Source of the DNA: Parabacteroides massiliensis
Lineage (GTDB): Bacteria > Bacteroidota > Bacteroidia > Bacteroidales > Tannerellaceae
DNA length: 64,000 bases
Reading direction: 5' to 3'
Assembly (NCBI RefSeq): GCF_900155425.1
Contig: NZ_LT700191.1
Coordinates: 1,697,198 to 1,761,197, forward strand
The notes under the pieces are model-generated. The model had not been told where the DNA came from. It ran no database searches and was given only the letters and a program-made list of their open reading frames with translations. Both the position numbers and the translations under genes were made by a program. This document shows, in pieces, positions 46,201-53,994 of the stretch; positions within the stretch are counted from its first letter, which is position 1, and every line of letters begins with the position of its first letter.

Positions 46201-46247
46201 CGTTGGAGGCGGTGCCTTGCTATGGCGAGATGAAGATACGGTTCTGA
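43242..46247 (+). CDS. Glycoside hydrolase family 2 enzyme (beta-galactosidase-like)
   Basis: A 1001-residue secreted enzyme with a signal peptide (residues 1-27, cut near KAFAQ). Domain order: sugar-binding (LLSGTWQFRYSPDSKW, KPFTYRKSFTVPADY), Ig-like, TIM barrel with acid/base about E425 in WSIGNESVYG and nucleophile about E498 in ALFDEWAHP, then a C-terminal domain with WERKGMWSCYPEDAF. It resembles the 1137-residue GH2 at 27970 in architecture and in the C-terminal motif, so the two are paralogues, but it lacks the extra N-terminal domain. It is the last gene of the catabolic operon, 36 bases after the symporter, and is flanked by a repeat. Confidence 0.9.
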   Translation: MQMKQIKTILFAFGCSFLLSGTKAFAQVERLPDEASYPVLQKLAGVESPAVLLSGTWQFRYSPDSKWNKIQVPGEPAMQGYAIEHDKPFTYRKSFTVPADYAGKHTILRFDGVYSHARLFVNGTFVREHHGGFTRWETDITSFVRPGKKNEIRLEVTDRLDDISYASGYAHHPVGGILRDVTLFALPETCLYDFYAETHLDAAYKDAVLEIAYKVPVAGSTEVAYTLTDPSGKHYPLAQSRFSLKEGGNTNELSVKNPLKWDAEHPNLYTLTVTLSKDGKEIGRFDRRIGFRDVKIEKDRMLVNGMPVKLRGACRHDIHPTLGRTTTAELDSLDVILFKRSNMNFVRTSHYPPTERFLEYCDHYGIYVESETAVCFVDTYRQKNYAPGKTQDSAEFTPRYLSQCREMVKSFRSHPSILFWSIGNESVYGANFQQCWDWVKATDKTRPVIFSYPGSVGEKKPIYDILSMHYQDVNGNLNQWNRSTRGFQGEGIPALFDEWAHPACYTYATLQEDPNIREFWGHSIEKMWSGLFDAPGGLGGAIWGYVDETFMLPEPKVGTAFWKEFARTAKPEGYQGKCVGYGEWGIVDVWRREKPEFWATKKAYSPVRLMTTEVASFLPGQRLLLPVYNRFDHTDLDEIKIRYTYKGVEKELSAPSIAPHQKGLLVIPAEAWEKGEPLSVRFYTATGELLDAEQVSLGCDNHIYLTDSKSSPANGVLRVEETADMITVKGNGFEIPFSKETGLICNATSKGQVIIEKGPFLHLDINLNHLTGAEVRKSAQKFLTSDSDWKKRGLTYTRKEDVVEVALSGSYKDVQTDILIRISAGGEMNVSYMVVGQPNGYLRETGLSFYLPERLDYLQWERKGMWSCYPEDAFAGNTGETTLYNPKPVQYGENPDQPWSSDTHNYYYWADAGANCTRPLTQMAKGMKENIYRYTLSATGEKAGLTVCSPDASLACRASKRGDGQLMLYINNRWDYPEIAWGNYCKTLEAVPCYGEMKIRF

Positions 46248-46256
46248 TTTGGATTC

Positions 46257-46292
46257 AGGCACGGATTACACGAACCCATGTAATCCGTGCCT
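46257..46292. terminator. 14-bp perfect hairpin built from the CACGGATTACA repeat
   Basis: AGGCACGGATTACA (46257-46270) pairs fully with TGTAATCCGTGCCT (46279-46292) over the loop CGAACCCA, followed by AT-rich bases. It lies between the convergent GH2 and C1 peptidase genes and may end both transcripts. Its right arm is a second copy of the repeat before the GH2 gene (43218). Confidence 0.8.
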
Positions 46293-46302
46293 ATAAATAT
46301 AT

Positions 46303-47475
46303 TTATTTGATTCCTAACTTCCCCTTGATCGCTTTGGGTATCGCATCCTTATGAACCATTACATAGATGGTTTTGGCGCGGACGAAGCTCTCGGACATGT
46401 TCAGGTAGCCGCCGAACTTGTTGCGGTCGGTACCCCATGAGTTCTTGGTGATGTAATATTTCGTGCCGTTCTGGTCTTTTGTGATGCCGGTCACGTGCAT
46501 CAGGTGGTCATCGGTAGTCACGAACGATTCGAAGCCGGCCTGGCGTACTTCCGGAGTTACGTTGACTTCCGGGTAGGGGCGTTCGAACTTGAACACCTCT
46601 TCCAAACGTTCCTTTTCACCTAATTTCTCGAAACGGGCGCGGTCCGTATTCGACAAGTCTTCCACTTTTTTTACTTCCGGGTTGATGGCGACACCGTTCG
46701 TAAAGGAGAATCCCTTCTCGCTCACGTCACCGTCCCAACAGACCGTATAGCCGTTTGTCAAAGCATGGTCCACCGTCTCCATCATTTCGTCGAGCGGCAG
46801 GTTGTACATCAGGGAATGTTCCCAGTTGTCGGGTACTTCCACGTCGAACTTCACATAATACGGATGATGCGTGAAACTGGTCAGTTCGATATAGTCGTCC
46901 ATATTCAACCCTAACGATTCGGCGAATGACTTCGGCGTATACTCTTTTCCCTTATAAGTGAATTTCTCCGGCAGTTTGCCTAAATAGGTATCGAACAGGT
47001 TGTCGATCAGCTTGTAATATTCCGGACTGCGTGTTTTCGCCTTCACCGCCACATCCGCAAGTGCCTGCATATAGCGGACCATCTCGCTGTGGTTGTGCCG
47101 TTCGGAGTCGTAGTTGATACCCGTATACACCTCTTCCGGTACGATCCCCACCTGGCGGTATGCATTCATAAAGGTATGTGAAAGGCTGCCCTGCCCGATA
47201 TTACCCTCTCCGCGACGCAGATAGTTGTCCTGCAATTGGTTCATATATTTCTGGCGGACGATGAACATCTCCGAAAGGTCATACGTCCCTTTTCCCATAC
47301 GGAGCAGTTCGGATTCCATAAACGAAGTCGTGGCAAAGCACCAACAAGTCCCCGTTGCCGCCTGGTTCTTAACCGGGGTAGCGGGAACCGTTACCACTTC
47401 TGTAAACTGATATCCCTGGCCGAACGCTGCCGAAGCAGAGAACACCAGCATACAAGATAGAATAAGTGATTTCAT
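46303..47475 (-). CDS. Secreted C1-family cysteine peptidase (bleomycin hydrolase/PepC type)
   Basis: A 390-residue papain-superfamily peptidase with a signal peptide (residues 1-19, cut at AFGQG). The active site is complete: Gln and Cys in NQAATGTCWCFAT (catalytic C44), His in DDHLMHVTGI and Asn in ITKNSWGTD. The long insert FTHHPYYVKFDVEVPDNWEHSLMYNLPLDEMMETVDHAL is typical of aminopeptidase C/bleomycin hydrolase. Unlike cytosolic PepC, it is exported. It is followed on the same strand by a C69 dipeptidase gene upstream, 39 bases apart, so the two secreted peptidases probably form one operon. Confidence 0.9.
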   Translation of the reverse strand: MKSLILSCMLVFSASAAFGQGYQFTEVVTVPATPVKNQAATGTCWCFATTSFMESELLRMGKGTYDLSEMFIVRQKYMNQLQDNYLRRGEGNIGQGSLSHTFMNAYRQVGIVPEEVYTGINYDSERHNHSEMVRYMQALADVAVKAKTRSPEYYKLIDNLFDTYLGKLPEKFTYKGKEYTPKSFAESLGLNMDDYIELTSFTHHPYYVKFDVEVPDNWEHSLMYNLPLDEMMETVDHALTNGYTVCWDGDVSEKGFSFTNGVAINPEVKKVEDLSNTDRARFEKLGEKERLEEVFKFERPYPEVNVTPEVRQAGFESFVTTDDHLMHVTGITKDQNGTKYYITKNSWGTDRNKFGGYLNMSESFVRAKTIYVMVHKDAIPKAIKGKLGIK

Positions 47476-47500
47476 GATTTATGAATTATGATTTATGAAT
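47474..47500. repeat. Tandem ATGATTTATGAAT repeat at the start of the C1 peptidase gene
   Basis: ATGATTTATGAAT occurs at 47474-47486 and again at 47488-47500 (period 14). The first copy overlaps the last bases of the start codon on the minus strand. It fills most of the 39-base gap between the two peptidase genes. Confidence 0.7.
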
Positions 47501-47514
47501 AAAATGTCAATTGC

Positions 47515-49125
47515 TCAGAATCCTCTCGCGAACATCTTCCAGAACTCGTCCGCCATCTCCTGCCAGCGTAGGATTGTCGCACCGGCGAAGTCTGCCGTGT
47601 AGCCGGTCAGGAAAGCCCGTGCGGCCTCTTCCCCTTTGCTGCCCTGCAATTCTTTGTAGCGGTTTTCAACGAAAGGCATCTCCGATAAGCCCTTTTCCTC
47701 GAAGTGGGCTATCGCACCGTTGATCTTGTCTTTGGTCAATCCCCAGCGAACCGTAGCCAACTTGTTTGCCGTCCGGTATTTCCAGACGATGGCATCCTCG
47801 CGATGGCGGTGCTGCCCGCAGATACCGAAAGCAACCGGCAGGTCGGTCGTTCCTGCAAAGATCGGGATGCGCGGACTCTGTCCCGGATTGTCGAACGACA
47901 GCCAGGCAACGCCGCCTACTGCATCCGGCAGCCAACTGCGAAGCTGTATCACGTGCGAGTAAGAACATTGCGGAACTGCCACCAGGCGATTGCGAGTCAC
48001 CGTCCCCGGTTTCACACTGTTCAGCATATTGACCATATCCGTCACCATCCACGGGTTTGCCGCCGGGCTGGTGATGGTGTCTGTCTTTTGTGTCTCCTTG
48101 TTCTTGACAGTAACTTTCAGGTTGCTTGTCATGTCCCATTCCGTTCCCTCGTAGGTCTGGCGCAGTAATGCCATCACATCCGTTACGGTAACCGCTTTGT
48201 CCGGCTTCACGCTAATCGGCAGTTCTTCTGCGTCGTACGACAGTTTGAGCGAAGGAGCCAATGCGTTCAGGATAAAATACTCGCGGATACTGAATGCCTT
48301 CGGTTCGCCGAAATAGTTGCCCCCGCTATAGGCTTTCCAAAATTTGAACGGTTCCTTGCCGTCCCAAAAGCCCATCTTTTTGGCAACGGAGAATACATTT
48401 TTTGAAGCCATATAATGATCCTCGTCTTTCAGGTCGAGCGTGGAGATACGCGAGATATTGGCCGATACCCCTACATGATCATCCGGGATACGGACAGCCG
48501 CCCATACACCACCGATTTTGTCCTGCCCTTCGCCGAACACCTCAAAATGCCAGACCTCGTTCGGATCGGCGATCGTCAGGCATTCGCCCGAATCCCCGTA
48601 TCCGTGTTCGGCAACCAGTTGCCCGATCAGCCGTATCGCTTCGCGTGCCGTCGTGCAACGCTGTAAAGCGATCTTTTCCAGCTCCTCGATCAAGAACATC
48701 CCTTTCTTGTTCTGTAACTCTTTGCGTCCGGAGATTGTCGTTTCGCCAATCCCCAACTGTTTTTCATTGAGGCAGGGGTAAGCGGTATTCAGAAATTGAT
48801 AGGTCGAGCGGGCTTCCGGTATCGTCCCCTTCAACTCCATGTTCGTGCGGTCGGCAGGATATTCGGTGTGCATGCGGCCGTTATAGATGGCAACCGTCGT
48901 GTCACGCTCGTAACGGGTGGCTGGGACGATCTCCATCCATGTGCGGTAGTTCCCGTCACAGGTGTGGCTGGTCATGACCGAACCATCAGCCGATGCTTTC
49001 TTTCCGATCATGATGCTTGTACAACTTTCGGGGGTATTGACCGGCCGGGAATATTCGATTTCCTGGCTTTGGAGGTTACTACAGTAACATATCAGAGCGA
49101 TTGTAAGGAGAAAAAATCTATTCAT
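47515..49125 (-). CDS. Secreted C69-family dipeptidase
   Basis: A 536-residue N-terminal-nucleophile peptidase of family C69 (PepD/dipeptidase A). After a signal peptide and short propeptide the catalytic Cys is C35 in PESCTSIMIGKKASADGSVMTSHTCDG. Further family motifs are IGETTISGRKEL, VWHFEVFGEGQDKIGGVWAAVRIPDDHVGVSANISRI and FGICGQHRHREDA. Maturation is expected by cleavage before C35. It hydrolyses dipeptides, here in the periplasm or outside. It is the upstream gene of a two-peptidase operon and diverges from the GH20 gene. Confidence 0.92.
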   Translation of the reverse strand: MNRFFLLTIALICYCSNLQSQEIEYSRPVNTPESCTSIMIGKKASADGSVMTSHTCDGNYRTWMEIVPATRYERDTTVAIYNGRMHTEYPADRTNMELKGTIPEARSTYQFLNTAYPCLNEKQLGIGETTISGRKELQNKKGMFLIEELEKIALQRCTTAREAIRLIGQLVAEHGYGDSGECLTIADPNEVWHFEVFGEGQDKIGGVWAAVRIPDDHVGVSANISRISTLDLKDEDHYMASKNVFSVAKKMGFWDGKEPFKFWKAYSGGNYFGEPKAFSIREYFILNALAPSLKLSYDAEELPISVKPDKAVTVTDVMALLRQTYEGTEWDMTSNLKVTVKNKETQKTDTITSPAANPWMVTDMVNMLNSVKPGTVTRNRLVAVPQCSYSHVIQLRSWLPDAVGGVAWLSFDNPGQSPRIPIFAGTTDLPVAFGICGQHRHREDAIVWKYRTANKLATVRWGLTKDKINGAIAHFEEKGLSEMPFVENRYKELQGSKGEEAARAFLTGYTADFAGATILRWQEMADEFWKMFARGF

Positions 49126-49168
49126 GAGTTTTGTTATTTTGTTCAGCGGTTAAAGATATAAATTTTTA

Positions 49169-49176
49169 TATATTTG
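49169..49176 (+). promoter_or_regulatory. -7 element before the GH20 gene
   Basis: TATATTTG fits TAnnTTTG, 19 bases before the start at 49196, in the 70-base divergent gap shared with the C69 peptidase gene. Confidence 0.5.
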
Positions 49177-49195
49177 CCCAATAATATAACAAACC

Positions 49196-50770
49196 ATGAG
49201 AAAACTAATTTATTTAAGCACATTACTACTTCTATTCGTGTTGCCTTTGGCAGCACAACAACCTTTGCTCCCGACACCGGTAAAGGTACAGAACGGGAAA
49301 GGCTCGTTCACTATCGGAAAGAATCTGCAAATACAAGGTAATGGCGGGTATGCCGACAAGTTGGCCGCCGGGCTGCAATCCGAGTTGAAAGAAGCTGGTA
49401 TGCAAGCGTCATCTGCCAGTGGAACCATCCGTCTGGAATTGACAAACGATTGCAAAATGGCCGATGAGGCCTATACGCTCATTGTCGAACCGAACAGTGT
49501 TCTATTGCAAGCCTCTTCCGAAGCCGGCCTGTTCTATGCCAAGGAAGCCCTTTTGCAACTCTCCCGTTTCGGTAAAGGCAATGTGCGGGTCTGCAAGATA
49601 CAGGATCAACCCCGCTATGGATGGCGCGGTTTCATGTTAGACGAGAGCCGCCATTTCTTCGGTAAAGAAAAGGTGAAACAATATCTGGACATCATGGCGT
49701 CTCTTCGGCTGAATGTGTTCCACTGGCACTTGACCGACGAACCGGGCTGGCGTATCGAGATCAAGCGCTATCCGAAGCTCACCACCGAGGGGGCTGTTGG
49801 TAACTGGCATGATCCTAAAGCACCTGCTACGTTCTACACCCAGGAAGAGATCAAGGAGATCGTCGCCTATGCAGCCGACCGCCATATCATGGTCGTTCCC
49901 GAATTCGACATGCCGGGCCATGCTACTGCCGTCTGCCGTTCCTATCCCGAAATCTCCGGTGGAGGAGAGGGCAAATGGCAGCATTTCACGTTTCATCCTT
50001 GCAAAGAAGAAACGTTCGAGTTTATCAGCAACGTGCTCGACGAGATCGTCGCTTTGTTCCCTTCCCCTTATATCCATATCGGAGGCGACGAAGTGCACTA
50101 CGGCAACCAAAGTTGGTTCACCGATCCCGAAATCCAGCAATTCATCAAAGATAAGAACTTGGGTAACGAGACGGGCCTGGAACAGTATTTTATTCGCCGT
50201 GCCGCCGATATCGTCGCATCCAAAGGCAAGACGATGATTGGCTGGGACGAGATGATCGATGCCGGTGTCTCTCCCGACAAAGCTGTCGTCATGTGGTGGC
50301 GCCACGACCGCAAACACCAGTTGGTGAAGGCGTTCGAAAATGGTTACCGGGTGATTATGACTCCGCGCCGTCCGTTGTATGCCGACTTCATCCAGTATGG
50401 TGGCCATAAAGTAGGTCGTGTATGGGGAGGTTACAACACGATCGAGAACATCTACTGTTTTCCCGAACCTATCATCCATCTGACGCGCGATTATGAAGAT
50501 CAGGTGATGGGCCTTCAGTTCTCCCTTTGGACGGAACGGGTAGCCGATGCCAAGCGTTTGGACTATATGGCTTTCCCACGCTTGGTTGCTGTAGCCGAAT
50601 CAGCTTGGACTCCTGCCAAATCAAAGGAATGCAGCCTCTTTATGCAAAAACTTCCTTATTTCTTGCAATACCTTGGTGAAAAAGGCATCTATTATTTCAA
50701 CCCCTTCAATCCTGAATCTACACCCGAACCCGGCGCTCCTGATAAGGAAGATGTGTTGAAGAATGGATAA
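49196..50770 (+). CDS. Beta-N-acetylhexosaminidase, glycoside hydrolase family 20
   Basis: A 524-residue secreted enzyme with a signal peptide (residues 1-21). An N-terminal GH20b domain (residues 23-135) precedes the TIM barrel, which opens with RYGWRGFMLDESRHFFGKE. The catalytic pair is D298-E299 in HIGGDEVHYGNQSWF. The WHLTDEPGWRIEIKRYPKL and MVVPEFDMPGHA motifs are also present, as is MGLQFSLWTE near the end. It removes terminal GlcNAc or GalNAc from host glycans or cell-wall fragments by substrate-assisted catalysis. It stands alone, not in the utilisation locus, and is followed by a strong bidirectional hairpin. Confidence 0.95.
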   Translation: MRKLIYLSTLLLLFVLPLAAQQPLLPTPVKVQNGKGSFTIGKNLQIQGNGGYADKLAAGLQSELKEAGMQASSASGTIRLELTNDCKMADEAYTLIVEPNSVLLQASSEAGLFYAKEALLQLSRFGKGNVRVCKIQDQPRYGWRGFMLDESRHFFGKEKVKQYLDIMASLRLNVFHWHLTDEPGWRIEIKRYPKLTTEGAVGNWHDPKAPATFYTQEEIKEIVAYAADRHIMVVPEFDMPGHATAVCRSYPEISGGGEGKWQHFTFHPCKEETFEFISNVLDEIVALFPSPYIHIGGDEVHYGNQSWFTDPEIQQFIKDKNLGNETGLEQYFIRRAADIVASKGKTMIGWDEMIDAGVSPDKAVVMWWRHDRKHQLVKAFENGYRVIMTPRRPLYADFIQYGGHKVGRVWGGYNTIENIYCFPEPIIHLTRDYEDQVMGLQFSLWTERVADAKRLDYMAFPRLVAVAESAWTPAKSKECSLFMQKLPYFLQYLGEKGIYYFNPFNPESTPEPGAPDKEDVLKNG

Positions 50771-50813
50771 GAGATCAGGTATAGGCCGAATATTTCTGAT
50801 TCGTATTATAACA

Positions 50814-50855
50814 GAGTACACTATTGGCGACTTATTTGGAGCCAATAATGTACTC
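50814..50855. terminator. Bidirectional hairpin between GH20 and the ABC operon
   Basis: GAGTACA-c-TATTGGC (50814-50828) pairs with GCCAATA-a-TGTACTC (50841-50855): two 7-bp stems with one mismatch and a 12-base loop. T-rich sequence follows on the plus strand. It separates two convergent transcripts. Confidence 0.75.
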
Positions 50856-50862
50856 TCTTTAT

Positions 50863-53286
50863 TTATTCGTAGCGCAAGGACTTGGCCGGTTTGCTGAAGA
50901 TGGTTTTGACCGTTTGCCAGCCGATGGTCAGCAAAGAAATCACACACAATAGGAGAACCGGAACGAAGAAGAACCAAGCTTTCCAGTCTGTACGGAACGA
51001 ATAATGGTTTAGCCAGTCTCCCATAATCCAACCTGAAAGAGGAAGGGCGATGACAATAGCAATGGCAATCAGCAGGAAGAACTCGCGCCCCAACTCATAG
51101 AACAACTGTATCCTGGAAGCTCCCAGAACTTTTCGAATTCCCATCTCCCGGATACGGGTCGAACAAGAAAACATGACCAGGACACCCAATCCCATACAAG
51201 AAATAAAGATCGCCAGTATCGCAAAGAGTGCAATAATCACCCCGAATACTTCATCCTGCCGGTATTGCTGGTCGAAGAACTGGTCGAGAAAGAAATAATC
51301 ATAGCTGGAATCCGGGAAATGACGTTCCCATGCACCTTCGACTTGCTTCACAAGATCACGCGGGTTACCGTTCTCCATAACGACAGAGATATAGCGTTGC
51401 TTCATCCAGCTCAGTTTCTCATGCAAGGCAAACAGGATCGGCGTATAATCTTTGTTAAGCGACTGCTGATGGTAATCTTTCACTACTCCGATGATCTGCA
51501 TTGGCTGATCGACGGTTTCGACAGACAGACGTTGCCCCAAAGCAGTATCGACCGATTCGAATCCTAATGTACGTACGGCCGATTCGTTTAGGACAATTTT
51601 ATAAAAATCTCCTCCATAATCTTCGGAAAAACCGCGACCGGCAACAAACTTCATGTCATAAGCATCCAGAAAATACTCGTCGCAGCTCAGCATCTCCAAC
51701 AGGCGTGTCTGCTTTGTCACATCATTTTCGCGGACGATGGACAGAAAGTCGGCCACCTCCGTTCCGGGAACTGCACCGGAAACCGTCACTGTCCTGATAG
51801 AAGGCAAGAATGCTACTTCTTTCTTAAAAGCCTCCAACTTCATCGCAAGTTCCTCGCATTGTGCTGGGAACTTAAGTACCAATGTCTGATCTACCCGTAC
51901 TCCCAAAGAAGCACTTCGCATGTATTGAAGTTGCGCGTACACAATCAATGTTCCGCAAAGCAATACCAAAGAAGCCGTGTATTGCAGCACCACCAGGACC
52001 TTACGGGTGGCCGTTGCCCCACGTGTATGGGTGAATTTCCCTTTCAGCATCCGGATAGGCTTGATACCGGATAAGATCGTAGCCGGGTAAAAGCCGGAAA
52101 GAAACACACCGATCGCGAAGATCAGCAACAGATACCATCCCAGCGAGGTCGTAAACCAGACAGAGAAACTCAGAGCTCGCCCCGTCAGATTATTGAAAGA
52201 AGGCATCAACGCTTCCATCAGCCCGACAGCCAGAATAAAAGCGATGCTGTTCGTTACCAGCGATTCGAAAAGGAACTGGAAAACGACCTGCCTTCGGCTT
52301 GCTCCTGAAGCTCGGCGTATACCGATCTCTTTTGCCCGTTCCATCGAACGGGCAACGGTCATGTTGATATAGTTGATCCAAGCGATACAAAGAATGGCAA
52401 GTGCCGTACAGATCAATACCCAGATAGAAGAGCGGTTCCCCTTTACTTCCGGCTCATATGCTTTCTGTGAATTCAGATGAATATCACGTAGATTCGTTAA
52501 CTGAATTGCCCATGCTCTATTCTTCAACGCCTCTTCCGTCTTATATTTTTCGGCCATTTCCGGGAAATTGTCCTCTACTTGTGTCTTCAGATTTGCCGAC
52601 TTCAATAAAACATACGAATAGACTTCGTGGCGATACCAATATTCATCCATCCATTTCGGGAGTGTCTTGTAAGAGATCAGGAGGCTATAGCGGACATGTG
52701 TATTGACCGGCATATCTTCCATGATACCCGTCACTTCGCAGGCTTCCTCTCCGATATTACTACGGAAGATCAGGATTTTCCCAATCGGATTTTCTCCCTT
52801 GAAATATTTGTGGGCAATCCGTTCGGTGATAACCACCTTGTTCGGCCCGTCCAGGCAGTTTTCCTTATTCCCTTTCAATAGTTTGAAATCAAAAAAATTG
52901 AAGAAGTTGGCCTCTGCATAACCGATACCGGTTTCGCGGTACAATAGCTCGTTGTATTTCACGACCTGTTCCGGATAATACTGGCTTCCGACACGGGTAT
53001 AATCTTCAATGCCACTCATATTCTGCTTCATAGCCGTAGCATAGCCGGCAGACGAACTTGCCCAGTCGTCCGTCAGCTCTCCGTTCTCGAAGAAACGGGC
53101 TTCGACGCGGAAGATGCGGTCCTGCCGGGTGTGGATATCGTCGTAGCTGTACTCGAAGGCCACATATGTCAGGATCAGTAGGGCCGCTGCCATACCAATT
53201 GCCAGCCCGACAACATTGATGGCGCTGAACCCTTTCTTTTTGGTAAGGCTTCGCCACGCACTGTTCCAGTAATTTGATAATATCAT
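50863..53286 (-). CDS. ABC transporter permease, FtsX/MacB-like (second permease)
   Basis: An 807-residue permease with eight predicted membrane helices in two sets: one N-terminal helix (INVVGLAIGMAAALLILTYVAF), a long periplasmic loop to about residue 280, three helices, a fifth helix (VLQYTASLVLLCGTLIVYAQL), a second loop, and three C-terminal helices. This doubled FtsX layout is common in Bacteroidetes. ARSMERAKEIGIRRASGASRRQVV and TRIREMGIRKVLGASRIQL are the coupling segments. It is the last gene of the exporter operon, 28 bases after the ATPase gene. It is clearly related to the other permease at 53995, so a heterodimer is likely. Confidence 0.9.
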   Translation of the reverse strand: MILSNYWNSAWRSLTKKKGFSAINVVGLAIGMAAALLILTYVAFEYSYDDIHTRQDRIFRVEARFFENGELTDDWASSSAGYATAMKQNMSGIEDYTRVGSQYYPEQVVKYNELLYRETGIGYAEANFFNFFDFKLLKGNKENCLDGPNKVVITERIAHKYFKGENPIGKILIFRSNIGEEACEVTGIMEDMPVNTHVRYSLLISYKTLPKWMDEYWYRHEVYSYVLLKSANLKTQVEDNFPEMAEKYKTEEALKNRAWAIQLTNLRDIHLNSQKAYEPEVKGNRSSIWVLICTALAILCIAWINYINMTVARSMERAKEIGIRRASGASRRQVVFQFLFESLVTNSIAFILAVGLMEALMPSFNNLTGRALSFSVWFTTSLGWYLLLIFAIGVFLSGFYPATILSGIKPIRMLKGKFTHTRGATATRKVLVVLQYTASLVLLCGTLIVYAQLQYMRSASLGVRVDQTLVLKFPAQCEELAMKLEAFKKEVAFLPSIRTVTVSGAVPGTEVADFLSIVRENDVTKQTRLLEMLSCDEYFLDAYDMKFVAGRGFSEDYGGDFYKIVLNESAVRTLGFESVDTALGQRLSVETVDQPMQIIGVVKDYHQQSLNKDYTPILFALHEKLSWMKQRYISVVMENGNPRDLVKQVEGAWERHFPDSSYDYFFLDQFFDQQYRQDEVFGVIIALFAILAIFISCMGLGVLVMFSCSTRIREMGIRKVLGASRIQLFYELGREFFLLIAIAIVIALPLSGWIMGDWLNHYSFRTDWKAWFFFVPVLLLCVISLLTIGWQTVKTIFSKPAKSLRYE

Positions 53287-53314
53287 GGTCCGATAGATTT
53301 TTATTTATAAATAT

Positions 53315-53989
53315 TCAGGAAACGATTCGTCCGTCCAAAAGATGGATAATCCGGTGTGCAAAACCGGCATCCCGTTCCGAATGGGTAACCATGACGATCG
53401 TCGTTCCCTGCTTGTTCAGCTCACTGAGCAATTCCATCACCTCCGCCCCGTTTGTCGAATCCAGGTTCCCTGTTGGTTCATCGGCGAGAATCAAAGGACA
53501 ATCTGTCACCACGGCACGTGCGATCGCCACACGTTGCTGTTGTCCGCCTGATAACTGTTGTGGAAAATGTCCGGCACGGTGCGCGATGTTCATCCGGTCG
53601 AGGACCTCCATCACCTTCCGTTTACGTTCAGACTTCCGGCCACCGAGATATATCAACGGTAATTCCACGTTCTCGAAGACCGTCAATTCATCTATTAGGT
53701 TGAAGCTCTGGAAAACAAAGCCGATATTCCCTTTACGGAAAACCGTCAACTGGTTTTCTCCCATTTTGTCTACCTCTTTGCCATTAAAGAAGTATTTTCC
53801 GGAGGTTGGAGAGTCGAGTGTCCCCAGGATATTCAACAAGGTTGATTTGCCACAAACCGAAGGCCCCATGATGGCTACAAACTCACCTTGTTTGATCTCA
53901 ATGCTTACCTCGTTTAATGCCTTCGTCTGTACCTCTTCCGTAGTGAAGACCATAGACAGATTTTCTGTTTTAATCATATTCATATACAT
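53315..53989 (-). CDS. ABC transporter ATP-binding protein, LolD/MacB type
   Basis: A 224-residue ATPase. Walker A is GPSVCGKST (about residues 38-46), the Q loop FVFQSFNL, the signature LSGGQQQR, Walker B LILADEPTGNLDS and the switch His in VMVTHSERDA. In most relatives the fourth P-loop residue is Gly (GPSGCGKST); here it is Val, but the GxxxxGKS core is intact. The true start may be the ATG at 53977 (MIKTENLSMVF). It powers the FtsX-like permease pair on either side, five bases from the upstream permease gene. Confidence 0.93.
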   Translation of the reverse strand: MYMNMIKTENLSMVFTTEEVQTKALNEVSIEIKQGEFVAIMGPSVCGKSTLLNILGTLDSPTSGKYFFNGKEVDKMGENQLTVFRKGNIGFVFQSFNLIDELTVFENVELPLIYLGGRKSERKRKVMEVLDRMNIAHRAGHFPQQLSGGQQQRVAIARAVVTDCPLILADEPTGNLDSTNGAEVMELLSELNKQGTTIVMVTHSERDAGFAHRIIHLLDGRIVS

Positions 53990-53994
53990 TTAAA

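Noticed and set aside
53315-53989. Walker A variant (Val in place of Gly) as a sign of a dead ATPase
   Set aside because: The GxxxxGKS core, Q loop, signature, Walker B and switch His are all intact, so activity is expected.
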